DNA from: an uncultured Alteromonadaceae bacterium
GTDB taxonomy: Bacteria; Pseudomonadota; Gammaproteobacteria; Enterobacterales; Alteromonadaceae
Length of the DNA stretch: 60,606 bases
Direction: 5' to 3'
Assembly (NCBI GenBank): GCA_947503265.1
Contig: CANNDC010000025.1
Span: 1 to 60,606 of the forward strand
The notes under the pieces were generated by a model. It had not been told where the DNA came from and did not search any database. It saw nothing but the letters and a program-made list of their open reading frames with translations. Position 1 is the stretch's first letter; each line of letters opens with the position of its first letter. Position numbers and translations under genes: made by a program. Below, in pieces: positions 25,819 to 34,018 of this stretch.

Positions 25819-26880
25819 ATGAAAAATTTGGGATTGCTCATTTTAGCGTTAGTGTTATTTGGATGCGAAAAACAACAGGACGATGCAGAATCTGAAACGC
25901 AGTTAAGGTATGTCCGAACCTTACAAATAAACAGTTCGATCCAGAACTTATCTCGTGAATTGCCCGCGGTCGTTGCAGCGAATAGACAAGCAGAGCTATC
26001 TTTCCGAGTACCGGGCAAACTGATTGAGTTGAAAGTAAGAGAAGGTGATAAAGTTACTGAGGGTCAAGTACTGGCGGTATTGGACAAGACAGACACGCAA
26101 ATTCGATTAAAAAGCGATCAAGCTTCTTACGATAAAGCGTTAGCCGACTTTAAACGGGGCCAATTGTTGGTTGGAAATGGGACGATTTCACAGTCAGATT
26201 ATAATCAGCTTGAATCTGCATTGGCTGGTGCTGAGGCAGCGTTAAATACAACTAAACAGAATCTAATTTACACTACTCTCTCAGCCCCCTTTGACGGTTT
26301 AATTGCGAAACGCAACGTCGATAATTATGAAGAAGTTCAAGCAAAACAACCAATCCTAGTTTTGCAAGATGTTTCCACCATTGATATTAAGGTCGATGTT
26401 CCTGAAAGCATTATGATTTTGACCGAACAAAAAGATCGTCCTGATGTGGTCGCCATTTTTGATGCGATCCCCAATAAGACATTTCCACTAACCATGAAAG
26501 AAGTCGCTACCCAAGCTGATAGAGAGACTAATACCTACGAAGTGACTTTGAGCATGCCTACTGTAAAAGGCTACAACATACTGCCCGGGATGTCTGTGAC
26601 GGCAAGAGCTACCCAAAAGCAAGGCCAAGGTAATACGGTAAGTAGCAACATTTTTGTTCCGACTCACGCTGTTTTAGAAGACGCTGCAGGCAGGTACGTT
26701 TTTACTGCCAAACCTACTGAAGGTGATCGAGCGATTGTCGAAAGGCGCGACGTGATTACAGGCACGCTTAATAGTCTTGGCTTAGAAATAGTCTCAGGGT
26801 TGAAGCAAGATGACCTGTTGGTCATAGCAGGAATGAGCAAGATGTTTGATGGACTTGAAGTTCGAATCAAGGCGGAGTAA
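25819..26880 (+). CDS. RND efflux periplasmic adaptor subunit (membrane fusion lipoprotein)
   Basis: Adaptor connecting an inner-membrane RND pump to an outer-membrane channel. A lipobox (LVLFGC, Cys16) indicates a lipoprotein anchored to the membrane. HlyD/AcrA-type domains follow: lipoyl half-motifs around PGKLIELKVREGDKVTEGQV and STLSAPFDGLIAKRNVDN-like sequence, a coiled-coil hairpin between, then beta-barrel and membrane-proximal domains. 353 residues is normal. The stop lies 5 bp before the pump gene. No TolC-type outer membrane gene or regulator is adjacent. Confidence 0.93.
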   Translation: MKNLGLLILALVLFGCEKQQDDAESETQLRYVRTLQINSSIQNLSRELPAVVAANRQAELSFRVPGKLIELKVREGDKVTEGQVLAVLDKTDTQIRLKSDQASYDKALADFKRGQLLVGNGTISQSDYNQLESALAGAEAALNTTKQNLIYTTLSAPFDGLIAKRNVDNYEEVQAKQPILVLQDVSTIDIKVDVPESIMILTEQKDRPDVVAIFDAIPNKTFPLTMKEVATQADRETNTYEVTLSMPTVKGYNILPGMSVTARATQKQGQGNTVSSNIFVPTHAVLEDAAGRYVFTAKPTEGDRAIVERRDVITGTLNSLGLEIVSGLKQDDLLVIAGMSKMFDGLEVRIKAE

Positions 26881-26885
26881 ACCGC

Positions 26886-29800
26886 GTGAATATTACTAAA
26901 TTAGCCATCGAAAATAACCGGGTAACCTACACATTATTTTTTGCCATCCTCTTTTTTGGCATTGTTACCTTTCTGAATATGCCCAGAGCCTATGACCCAG
27001 GCTTTATTATTCGCACAGCGCAAATAGTCACTTATTTACCCGGCGCTAGCCCGGAAAGAATAGAAGAGTTAGTGTCTTCGCAGATTGAAGATACAGTTAA
27101 AGATATCTCTGAACTAGATTTTGTGAGCAGTGAATCCCGCACTGGCACGTCTATTGTGTTGGTTAATATCAAGGAAAGTTACAAAGAGATGCGCCCTATT
27201 TGGGATGACCTGAGGCGCAAAATCACAGATGTAAAAGGCGACCTCCCTGAGGGAGTCATTGGCCCGTTTGTAAACGACGAGTTTGGCGATGTTTTTGGCA
27301 TAGTGCTGACCATGACAGGGGAGGGTTATACGTTTAGTGAATTAGAAGACATCTCTGATGAGGTGAAAGCCGATCTAATTCGTTTACCTGACGCAGCGAA
27401 GGTTGAAGTTTATGGAGAGCAAGAGCAGCAAGTCTTTGTTGAATACGATAATGCTAGATTAGCTGAGTTGGGGATCTCGCCTAATCAACTATCGGCTATT
27501 CTCAAATCTCGAAATATCGTTATTTCAGGTGGCGCATTCACCTTGGGGTACGAACGTATCGCATTGGAACCCAGTGGTAACTTCGAATCATTAACAGACA
27601 TTGGCAAAACCATTATTCAATCAAATGGGCATTCTTTATACCTACGAGATATAGCCAAAATTAGCCATTCCTATGTTGATCCTCCTGAATCCATGGTTAA
27701 AAGCAGCGGAAAATCAGCGTTGGCCTTTGCCGTTTCAATGCGCGAAGGGGGCAATAATATCAACTTAGGTGAGCAGGTTATCGATGCTGTTAGCCAGTTC
27801 AATAAAACCTACCCCCACGGTATCGAATTCGAACTGGTAAATTTTATGCCTGCAGAAGTCGACACCAAAGTTAAAGACTTCGTCAATAACCTTGCACAAG
27901 CCATCGCTATTGTTACTTTAGTTATGCTGGCTACCTTGGGTGTTAGAACCGGTCTTATTATCGCGTCTTTGATCCCGACAGCCATATTATTTGCATTAGT
28001 TATCATGCAGTTCTTTCACATTGGTTTGGACCAGATTTCATTAGCAGCCTTGATAATCGCACTGGGTATGCTGGTGGACAACGGCATTGTCATTTCCGAA
28101 AACATACTAGTGCGAATGGGCAAAGGGGAAACAGCGGTTGACGCTGCCACCCATTCCGCCGCAGAAATGAAAATACCTTTGTTAGTCGCTTCTCTGACTA
28201 CTTCCGCTGCCTTTTTACCCATATATTTAGCTGAATCGAGTGTTGGCGAGTTTACTGCCGCGTTATTTACTGTGGTTAGTATCACCTTGCTGTGTTCATG
28301 GCTTATATCTCTGACTATCATTCCGATGTTTTGTGTGCGTTTTCTAAAAGTAAAACAACAGGGCGAGGCTTTGGAAAGCCCCTTATATCGACGATATGGC
28401 AAGTTGCTGATGCTGCTTTTAAAACATAAGTGGATCACGTTAGCGGCTACCTTGGTGATATTCGTTGGCGTGATGAATTTGATGCAATATTTACCCAATA
28501 TCTTCTTCCCTGCTTCAGATAGAACTTATTTCAAGGCTGTTGTTGAACTGCCGACAGGAACAGATATCAGGAAAATGGAAGACACAGTGACGGATATTGA
28601 GTCGTTCCTGCAATCTAGATTGATGCAAAGTGAAGAAACGGATGGCGTAACCAATTGGGTAAGCTATATCGGCAACGCGGGACCAAGGTTTTTGTTATCT
28701 CACAACCCAAAACCGAATAACAGCAACTATGCAATGATGATCATTAACGTGAGTGATGGGAAGGTGATTTCTGAGTTGATGGCTAAAATGAAGAAATACA
28801 CCATCGAAAACCATCCTGATGCTGATCTAACGTTAAGACGAATTGAGAATGGTCCCGCCGTTGAAAACCCAGTAGAAATTCGTCTTATGGGTAAGGATAA
28901 AACCCAGTTGTTTAAGGAGGTGACTTTATTAAAACAAGCGATGTTCGATGTTGGCGAACTAGTAAATGTTTCTGATGACTGGGGCCAACGAATCAAGAAA
29001 CTCAACATCCAAATTGATCAAGCCAGAGCCTTGAGAATAGGCGTGACAAGCGAGGATATTGCAGTATCTCTGCAAGCAAGCTTGAGTGGTTTGCAATTGA
29101 CAGAATTTAGGGAAGATGAGGATATCATTCCGATAATTCTGCGCTCCAATGTGGCGACCGAAAATGAAATCAGCAAGCTAGAATCCTTATCTGTATATGC
29201 GCAATCATCAGGGAAGTCAGTTCCTTTGCGTCAAGTTGCAGACATCAACTTGGTTTGGGATGATGCCAAGATTTTACGTCGAGACGGTTTAAAAACAGTC
29301 ACTATAGGTGCTCAGCTTCCAGCAGGCGTAACGGCAGAAGAAAAATTTCAGCAACTGGCTCCTTGGTTAGAAAAGATGAGCCAAAGAACACAACAACAAA
29401 TTCGATACGAATACGGTGGTGAACGCGAGAGTTCTGGTGATGCCAACCAATCGATTAAGGACAAACTTGGAGTGGCAGGTCTAATCATATTGGTGCTCTT
29501 GATCGCTCAATTTAACTCAATCCGTAAGGCCAGTATTGTGCTTTTCACCATTCCACTTGGTCTGATTGGTGTAGTCATCGGTTTGTTAGTAGCAGACTCT
29601 TACTTTGGTTTTATGACATTCCTTGGCATCGTGTCTTTAGCTGGGATAGTTATCAACAACGCTATTGTGCTGCTTGAGCGAATAAAAATTGAGTTAGAAG
29701 ATGGAGCAGAGCACGCCAATGCCATTGTGCAAGCAGCCAAAACCAGAGCCAGACCGATTGTACTAACCACTGCAACGACAGTGTTAGGCATGTTGCCATT

Positions 29801-29933
29801 GTATTTTGGTGGTGGTGCTATGTGGGAGCCTTTAGCGATAGCTATCATTGCGGGTTTACTTTTCTCCACTATTTTAACGCTTTCAGTTGTACCCGCTTTG
29901 TATGCAGCAATGTTTAGGGTTAAAGTAGGGTGA
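26886..29933 (+). CDS. RND efflux transporter permease (HAE-1/AcrB family)
   Basis: Proton-driven efflux pump of the AcrB superfamily: 1015 residues, about 12 membrane helices and two large periplasmic loops. The helix-4 proton relay appears as GMLVDNGIVISENI, keeping the first aspartate of the AcrB VDD pair and replacing the second with Asn, as in many AcrB relatives. Substrate cannot be predicted. GTG start with GGAG nine bases ahead. Operon with the upstream lipoprotein adaptor; an outer-membrane factor must be supplied from elsewhere. Confidence 0.95.
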   Translation: MNITKLAIENNRVTYTLFFAILFFGIVTFLNMPRAYDPGFIIRTAQIVTYLPGASPERIEELVSSQIEDTVKDISELDFVSSESRTGTSIVLVNIKESYKEMRPIWDDLRRKITDVKGDLPEGVIGPFVNDEFGDVFGIVLTMTGEGYTFSELEDISDEVKADLIRLPDAAKVEVYGEQEQQVFVEYDNARLAELGISPNQLSAILKSRNIVISGGAFTLGYERIALEPSGNFESLTDIGKTIIQSNGHSLYLRDIAKISHSYVDPPESMVKSSGKSALAFAVSMREGGNNINLGEQVIDAVSQFNKTYPHGIEFELVNFMPAEVDTKVKDFVNNLAQAIAIVTLVMLATLGVRTGLIIASLIPTAILFALVIMQFFHIGLDQISLAALIIALGMLVDNGIVISENILVRMGKGETAVDAATHSAAEMKIPLLVASLTTSAAFLPIYLAESSVGEFTAALFTVVSITLLCSWLISLTIIPMFCVRFLKVKQQGEALESPLYRRYGKLLMLLLKHKWITLAATLVIFVGVMNLMQYLPNIFFPASDRTYFKAVVELPTGTDIRKMEDTVTDIESFLQSRLMQSEETDGVTNWVSYIGNAGPRFLLSHNPKPNNSNYAMMIINVSDGKVISELMAKMKKYTIENHPDADLTLRRIENGPAVENPVEIRLMGKDKTQLFKEVTLLKQAMFDVGELVNVSDDWGQRIKKLNIQIDQARALRIGVTSEDIAVSLQASLSGLQLTEFREDEDIIPIILRSNVATENEISKLESLSVYAQSSGKSVPLRQVADINLVWDDAKILRRDGLKTVTIGAQLPAGVTAEEKFQQLAPWLEKMSQRTQQQIRYEYGGERESSGDANQSIKDKLGVAGLIILVLLIAQFNSIRKASIVLFTIPLGLIGVVIGLLVADSYFGFMTFLGIVSLAGIVINNAIVLLERIKIELEDGAEHANAIVQAAKTRARPIVLTTATTVLGMLPLYFGGGAMWEPLAIAIIAGLLFSTILTLSVVPALYAAMFRVKVG

Positions 29934-30081
29934 ACGGGGCATTCATAATCAGGCCACTCCAAGACTAAAAAATAATCTTACCAATAATTGAGTAAGACAA
30001 TTCATGCGAGTTAATACGGAAAACTACACGCTTAACAAATAATGGAGATATAAGGAAGTCGATACAAATTAAGGTCATCTG

Positions 30082-31392
30082 ATGTTATTCACTAATTCCA
30101 ATAAAAAAATAATGGAAATCAGTCAGGAAGACAAACTCAAAATCGCACAAATACACGCAATCCAAGACTCATGCGCTTTTATCATTTTCACTCCGACGGG
30201 AGAAATTCTCGAAGCAAGTCAATTATTTTTAAAATGCATGGGGTACACGCTCGACGAGATAGTAGGGCGACATCATAAAATGTTTTGCCCAAAAGAGATA
30301 ATTGAAGATCTCGCTTATGCAACGTTCTGGCAAAACCTTGCCAAAGGCCACGCCACAAGAGGTTCATTTTTACGAGTTGATAAACTAGGTGAAGATATAT
30401 GGTTAGAGGCAACCTATATTCCTGTTAAGGAAAATGGGGTTGTCACTCAGGTAGTTAAAATTGCGAATGATATCACTCAGCAATATGAAGAATCGTTGAA
30501 AAGTAACGCTATTATTAATGCAGTTAATCGCTCTAATGCCGTTATAGATTTCACACCAACGGGCATAATCAAAAACGCTAATCAAAACTTTTTGTCTGCA
30601 ATGGGGTATTCTCATTTAGACGAAATTAAAGGTAAACACCATCGCATTTTTTGCGAAGATACTTTTTATGAAGAGCGGCCAGACTTTTGGGAGCAATTGG
30701 CATCGGGAAATATCTTCAGCGAATTATTTAAACGCGTTGGTAAGAACGGAAATGCGGTTTGGATAGAAGCAACTTACAATCCCATTTTTGATGCTGATGG
30801 CAAGGTGATGCAAGTCACAAAAATTGCGACAGATATTACCGCGCGTATTCTTCGGCAAGATTCTATTCGCAAAGCAGCTGAAGTGGCTCATAGTACTTCA
30901 GTAGAAACTGCTCAAGTGTCTGAACAAGGCGCTAGGCAGTTGAGTGAGTTGCAAAGCAATTACCAAAACATCGCTACTAATATCTCGGCAGTCGAGTCTA
31001 TTGTTGATGAACTCATTAAACAATCATCAGAAATATCTAATATCGTCGTGACTATTTCTTCTGTAGCCAGCCAAACTAATCTTCTGGCCTTGAATGCGGC
31101 TATTGAAGCGGCGCGTGCGGGTGAGCATGGTCGCGGTTTTGCAGTTGTTGCTGATGAAGTCAGAACCTTGGCGGCAAGTACGACCAAATCCACAGATGAT
31201 ATTAATACTATGGTGGAAAGAAATAATAGTCTCGTAGCACAGGTTAGTGAAAGTATGCAAAAGGTCGCAAGTGAATCGGCCAAAAGCGCAGAGTTAATTT
31301 CAAATACTGACAATATTATATCTGAAATACTCAAGGGAGCAGACCACGTTTCACACGTTGTCAGCGAACTTGTTGATAACTCCGAGAATTAA
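30082..31392 (+). CDS. Soluble methyl-accepting chemotaxis protein with two PAS domains
   Basis: A 436-residue chemoreceptor without membrane segments: two PAS domains (about 25-135 and 145-255, each with FTPTG and GRHHK/GKHHR motifs and ending in I.(N/T)DIT) and an MCP signalling domain (about 270-436) with the conserved hairpin tip QTNLLALNAAIEAARAGEHG. The PAS sequences resemble Aer-type and may bind flavin or heme. The lack of transmembrane helices implies a cytoplasmic energy or redox sensor. No che genes are nearby. C-terminal receptor pentapeptide for CheR binding is not present. Confidence 0.93.
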   Translation: MLFTNSNKKIMEISQEDKLKIAQIHAIQDSCAFIIFTPTGEILEASQLFLKCMGYTLDEIVGRHHKMFCPKEIIEDLAYATFWQNLAKGHATRGSFLRVDKLGEDIWLEATYIPVKENGVVTQVVKIANDITQQYEESLKSNAIINAVNRSNAVIDFTPTGIIKNANQNFLSAMGYSHLDEIKGKHHRIFCEDTFYEERPDFWEQLASGNIFSELFKRVGKNGNAVWIEATYNPIFDADGKVMQVTKIATDITARILRQDSIRKAAEVAHSTSVETAQVSEQGARQLSELQSNYQNIATNISAVESIVDELIKQSSEISNIVVTISSVASQTNLLALNAAIEAARAGEHGRGFAVVADEVRTLAASTTKSTDDINTMVERNNSLVAQVSESMQKVASESAKSAELISNTDNIISEILKGADHVSHVVSELVDNSEN

Positions 31393-31732
31393 CTGATTAG
31401 ACAAAGGCTTGCGTGGAACGCATAAATTGGGCCTAGTTTGCAAAATTATAAGGCTGACTTTTTAAGTCTAATTTGTTCCAAAAATAAGCAGAATTCGACG
31501 AGCTATACTCATTTTTATTGTCTATTATTTAAACATCGAAAGATAAAAAATTACCCGGACAATCTCTGGGTTTTGAGGTCCAATCAAGTGACCGTAAAAA
31601 TGTGGAACGAGGCTCAGCAAGGAAATTAGCTGTTTAAAAAAAACAAAGCCGGAAGTCGAAAGACTTCCGGCTTTTTATCGTTCAGTATACGACTTTGCTT
31701 TTAATACAAGAGCTTGCTTCTAATATAAAATC
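31393..31732. other. Intergenic stretch between chemoreceptor and fkpA
   Basis: These 340 bp hold no convincing gene. A 63-codon TTG-initiated frame (31438-31629) lacks a ribosome site and family resemblance. The one clear element is the intrinsic terminator at 31645. Confidence 0.5.
31645..31677. terminator. Intrinsic terminator (bidirectional) serving fkpA
   Basis: A perfect 13-bp stem AAAGCCGGAAGTC / GACTTCCGGCTTT around a GAAA tetraloop, followed by T-runs on both sides (A-run on the left of the plus strand, TTTTT on the right). It lies 56 bp beyond the fkpA stop on the minus strand. Confidence 0.9.
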
Positions 31733-32479
31733 TTATTCTGCGGCTTCTTTCTTCTGGACTTCAAGTAATTCAACTTCGAAAACTAGGGTAGAATTCGGTG
31801 TGATTTTACCTGTTGCTCTGCTTCCATAAGCAAGGTTTGAAGGAATGACAAACTTGTATTTAGCACCTTCACTCATGTATTGAAGACCTTCAGTCCATCC
31901 AGCAATAACACGATTAAGAGGGAATACTGCCGGTTCATTGCGTGAATATGAAGAATCAAATTCGGTACCGTCTAATAGCGTACCTTTGTAATGAACTTTT
32001 ACAGTGTCTTCAGCAGCTGGTTTAGCTCCTTCACCTTCGCTCAGTACTTCGTATTGAAGACCTGAAGCTGTGGTGGTAACACCTTCACGTTTACCATTCT
32101 CAGCCATGAAAGCTTCGCCAGCGGCAACGTTTTCTTGTGCAGCAGCTTGTTCTTTTTCGCGCATAGCAGTTTTCATTGATTCTTCTATCGCTTTATTTAA
32201 CGCATCCAGTTCTTCTGGTTCTAACTGAGATTGCTTTTGAAGCCCAGCTATAAAACCTTTAACTACGAGATCTTTGTCCAACTCAATGCCGACTTCTTCT
32301 TGAAGCGCATATCTTTGTTCAACATATCCGCCGATGCTAGCGCCGAACGCATAGGATTGTTTCTGTTGTTCGGTTTCCAGTGTTTGTACTTCAACCTTTA
32401 AAACGTCCATTTCTTGTTGTTGGCATGCGCTCATACCTAATGTGGCTGCAACGACTAGCGCAAGGGCTGCCTTTTTCAT
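31733..32479 (-). CDS. fkpA: FKBP-type peptidyl-prolyl isomerase, lipoprotein (FkpA-like)
   Basis: Periplasmic folding helper that isomerises X-Pro bonds. The 248-residue protein has a lipoprotein signal (lipobox LGMSAC, Cys19), an N-terminal helical dimerisation domain (about 40-125, beginning with KQSYAFGASIGGYVEQR) and a C-terminal FKBP domain (VKVHYKGTLLDGTEFDSSY to PNSTLVFEVELLEV). A lipid anchor differs from soluble E. coli FkpA and is closer to Mip-like proteins. ATG at 32479 is chosen for its GGAGAACAATA upstream; the frame remains open further upstream. slyX lies on the other strand nearby, as in E. coli. Confidence 0.94.
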   Translation of the reverse strand: MKKAALALVVAATLGMSACQQQEMDVLKVEVQTLETEQQKQSYAFGASIGGYVEQRYALQEEVGIELDKDLVVKGFIAGLQKQSQLEPEELDALNKAIEESMKTAMREKEQAAAQENVAAGEAFMAENGKREGVTTTASGLQYEVLSEGEGAKPAAEDTVKVHYKGTLLDGTEFDSSYSRNEPAVFPLNRVIAGWTEGLQYMSEGAKYKFVIPSNLAYGSRATGKITPNSTLVFEVELLEVQKKEAAE

Positions 32480-32564
32480 TATTGTTCTCCAGTGTGTCAA
32501 TTTATTTGATAGATCGGGGCCTGAAATCCAGTATTCATGGTTATTCAGGGCAAAAATTGCGTAT

Positions 32565-32592
32565 ATACTAAACCATGTGTCGTAATTAACAA
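32565..32592 (-). promoter_or_regulatory. Candidate fkpA promoter
   Basis: On the minus strand TTGTTA (32592-32587) and TAGTAT (32570-32565) are separated by 16 bp, about 85 bp before the fkpA ATG. A moderate match to sigma-70 consensus; no sigma-E signature was seen. Confidence 0.35.
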
Positions 32593-32655
32593 CTGGATTC
32601 CTTGCGGATACCTGCCGATACCAAAACATGGATTACTAATTGGAAATTTTGGACG

Positions 32656-33663
32656 ATGATGTTCAGCAATAGTTCAAACAAATTCTACAGCTTATTTTGC
32701 TACCTTTGTTTATGGGTTAACTTGGCTGCATGTACGGGAAGCGATTCCAAACCAATCAAAACATTTCGACATGCCGAGAAAGGCATATATGCAGCTGATG
32801 TATCAGCAGATGCTTCTATTAGCGTTGTGTCTTCTGCGCAACAAGGGATTCTAGTCTGGGGTTTAGAGTACAATCAGCAGCTTTTTAATTGGCGACAAGA
32901 AGGAGATGAAAATAGTGTCAATACCATTGCCAACGTTCATATCGCCGCTGATAATTCTTACGTAGTCACTTCTGACAGAGAAGCGTTTGCTCTTTGGAAT
33001 TTGACTAAAGGTGAACCTGAAGGTTTTTGGCGTATAGATGAATCTACAATTCGTGATCTGGCGGTTTCAAATCAAGGGAGAGGGATTCTCGTTGGTCGAG
33101 GAAATGGTAAAGTCATGTTTTTCGAGCCTCAATCTGGCAGACGAATTGAGTTTCTTGGCCATCAGGAAAAAATCAACAGCGTCGATATCTCTCCAAACGG
33201 ATTTTATGCCCTTACTGGTGGAAATGACTATGTTGCTTTTTTATGGGATACCCGAACAGGTCAAGTCGTCCATCGATTTACGCACTCTAGTCGAGTCACC
33301 AAAGTGGCGTTAGATGATCAAGGTCGATACGGATTTAGTGCAGATAGCAAACGAGGTGCAACCATTTGGAACTTGCAAACTGGCGAACAAATTAGTCAAT
33401 TGAAGTTTCTGCAAAGACAAAAAATCTTCAGCACAGCTATATTCTCTGAGGATGGTAAGTATTTACTTACTGGTTCACCCGGACGTAGACTAAATCTGTG
33501 GGATGTTGAATCTGGACAGGAGCTGCAAGAGTGGCGAGTGACACCGAAAGAAGGTACCCGACCTCAAAGTGCGGTAGTGTACGCCACTGGTTTTATAGGC
33601 GATAATCAAGTTATATCAGAAAGCAGTAGTGGTCTGGCTGAATACTGGACGATCAATAATTAG
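32656..33663 (+). CDS. WD40-repeat lipoprotein of unknown function
   Basis: A lipoprotein signal (FCYLCLWVNLAAC lipobox) precedes a beta-propeller built from WD40-like repeats, for example GHQEKINSVDISPNGFYAL with FLWDTRTG, then TIWNLQTG and NLWDVESG. About seven repeats fill the protein. Propellers of this kind act as protein-binding platforms, so it may assist envelope protein complexes; this is inference. ATG at 32656 or 32659 (GGA upstream). It lies 15 bp before slyX, making an operon, and diverges from fkpA. Confidence 0.85.
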   Translation: MMFSNSSNKFYSLFCYLCLWVNLAACTGSDSKPIKTFRHAEKGIYAADVSADASISVVSSAQQGILVWGLEYNQQLFNWRQEGDENSVNTIANVHIAADNSYVVTSDREAFALWNLTKGEPEGFWRIDESTIRDLAVSNQGRGILVGRGNGKVMFFEPQSGRRIEFLGHQEKINSVDISPNGFYALTGGNDYVAFLWDTRTGQVVHRFTHSSRVTKVALDDQGRYGFSADSKRGATIWNLQTGEQISQLKFLQRQKIFSTAIFSEDGKYLLTGSPGRRLNLWDVESGQELQEWRVTPKEGTRPQSAVVYATGFIGDNQVISESSSGLAEYWTINN

Positions 33664-33678
33664 GAAGTTACAAAAGCA

Positions 33679-33894
33679 ATGAGTGATGATCTACTAAAGA
33701 AAATAGACCATCTTGAAACTCAGTTAGCGTTTCAAGAGGATACAATAGAAAGACTCAACAGAGCTCTTTCAGATCAACAATTTCAGATCGACAAGATGGA
33801 TTTTAAAATACAACAAATCATAGAGCGGGTTAAGCAAATAGAACCGTCAAATATTGCAGATTCAGGCGAAGAGGCTCCTCCTCCCCACTATTAA
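33679..33894 (+). CDS. slyX: SlyX family coiled-coil protein
   Basis: A 71-residue protein of unknown function. Its body is a coiled coil of heptads (LLKKIDHLETQLAFQEDTIE, LNRALSDQQFQIDKM) and it ends in the characteristic PPPHY. E. coli slyX is also next to fkpA. It is 15 bp downstream of the WD40 gene with GGAAG ahead of it. Confidence 0.93.
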   Translation: MSDDLLKKIDHLETQLAFQEDTIERLNRALSDQQFQIDKMDFKIQQIIERVKQIEPSNIADSGEEAPPPHY

Positions 33895-33913
33895 CTATCG
33901 TTAGACTAGGTCT

Positions 33914-33983
33914 TCAAGTCAGCGTCGCGATTAAAAAGCGTTTAGGTAGAACAAAAAGTATACAGCAAAGATAAACGGACCCT
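33914..33983. mobile_element. Degenerate single-arm remnant of the MITE family
   Basis: Seventy bases align without gaps to the reverse complement of the left arm of the element at 16709-16778; I count 57 of 70 identical. The terminal motif survives as GTATACAGCAAAGATAAACGGACCCT with changes inside the repeat. The other arm is missing, and slyX ends 19 bp away, so this is a truncated, decayed copy or a solo end. Confidence 0.8.
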
Positions 33984-34018
33984 AATAAATAGAGGTTAAA
34001 TAATTACATTTAACTAGC

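Noticed and set aside
28016..28498. 160-codon minus-strand frame within the RND pump gene
   Set aside because: Antisense to a clearly conserved transporter and without start signals.
31438..31629. 63-codon frame between the chemoreceptor and fkpA
   Set aside because: TTG start without ribosome site, biased composition and no recognisable motif.
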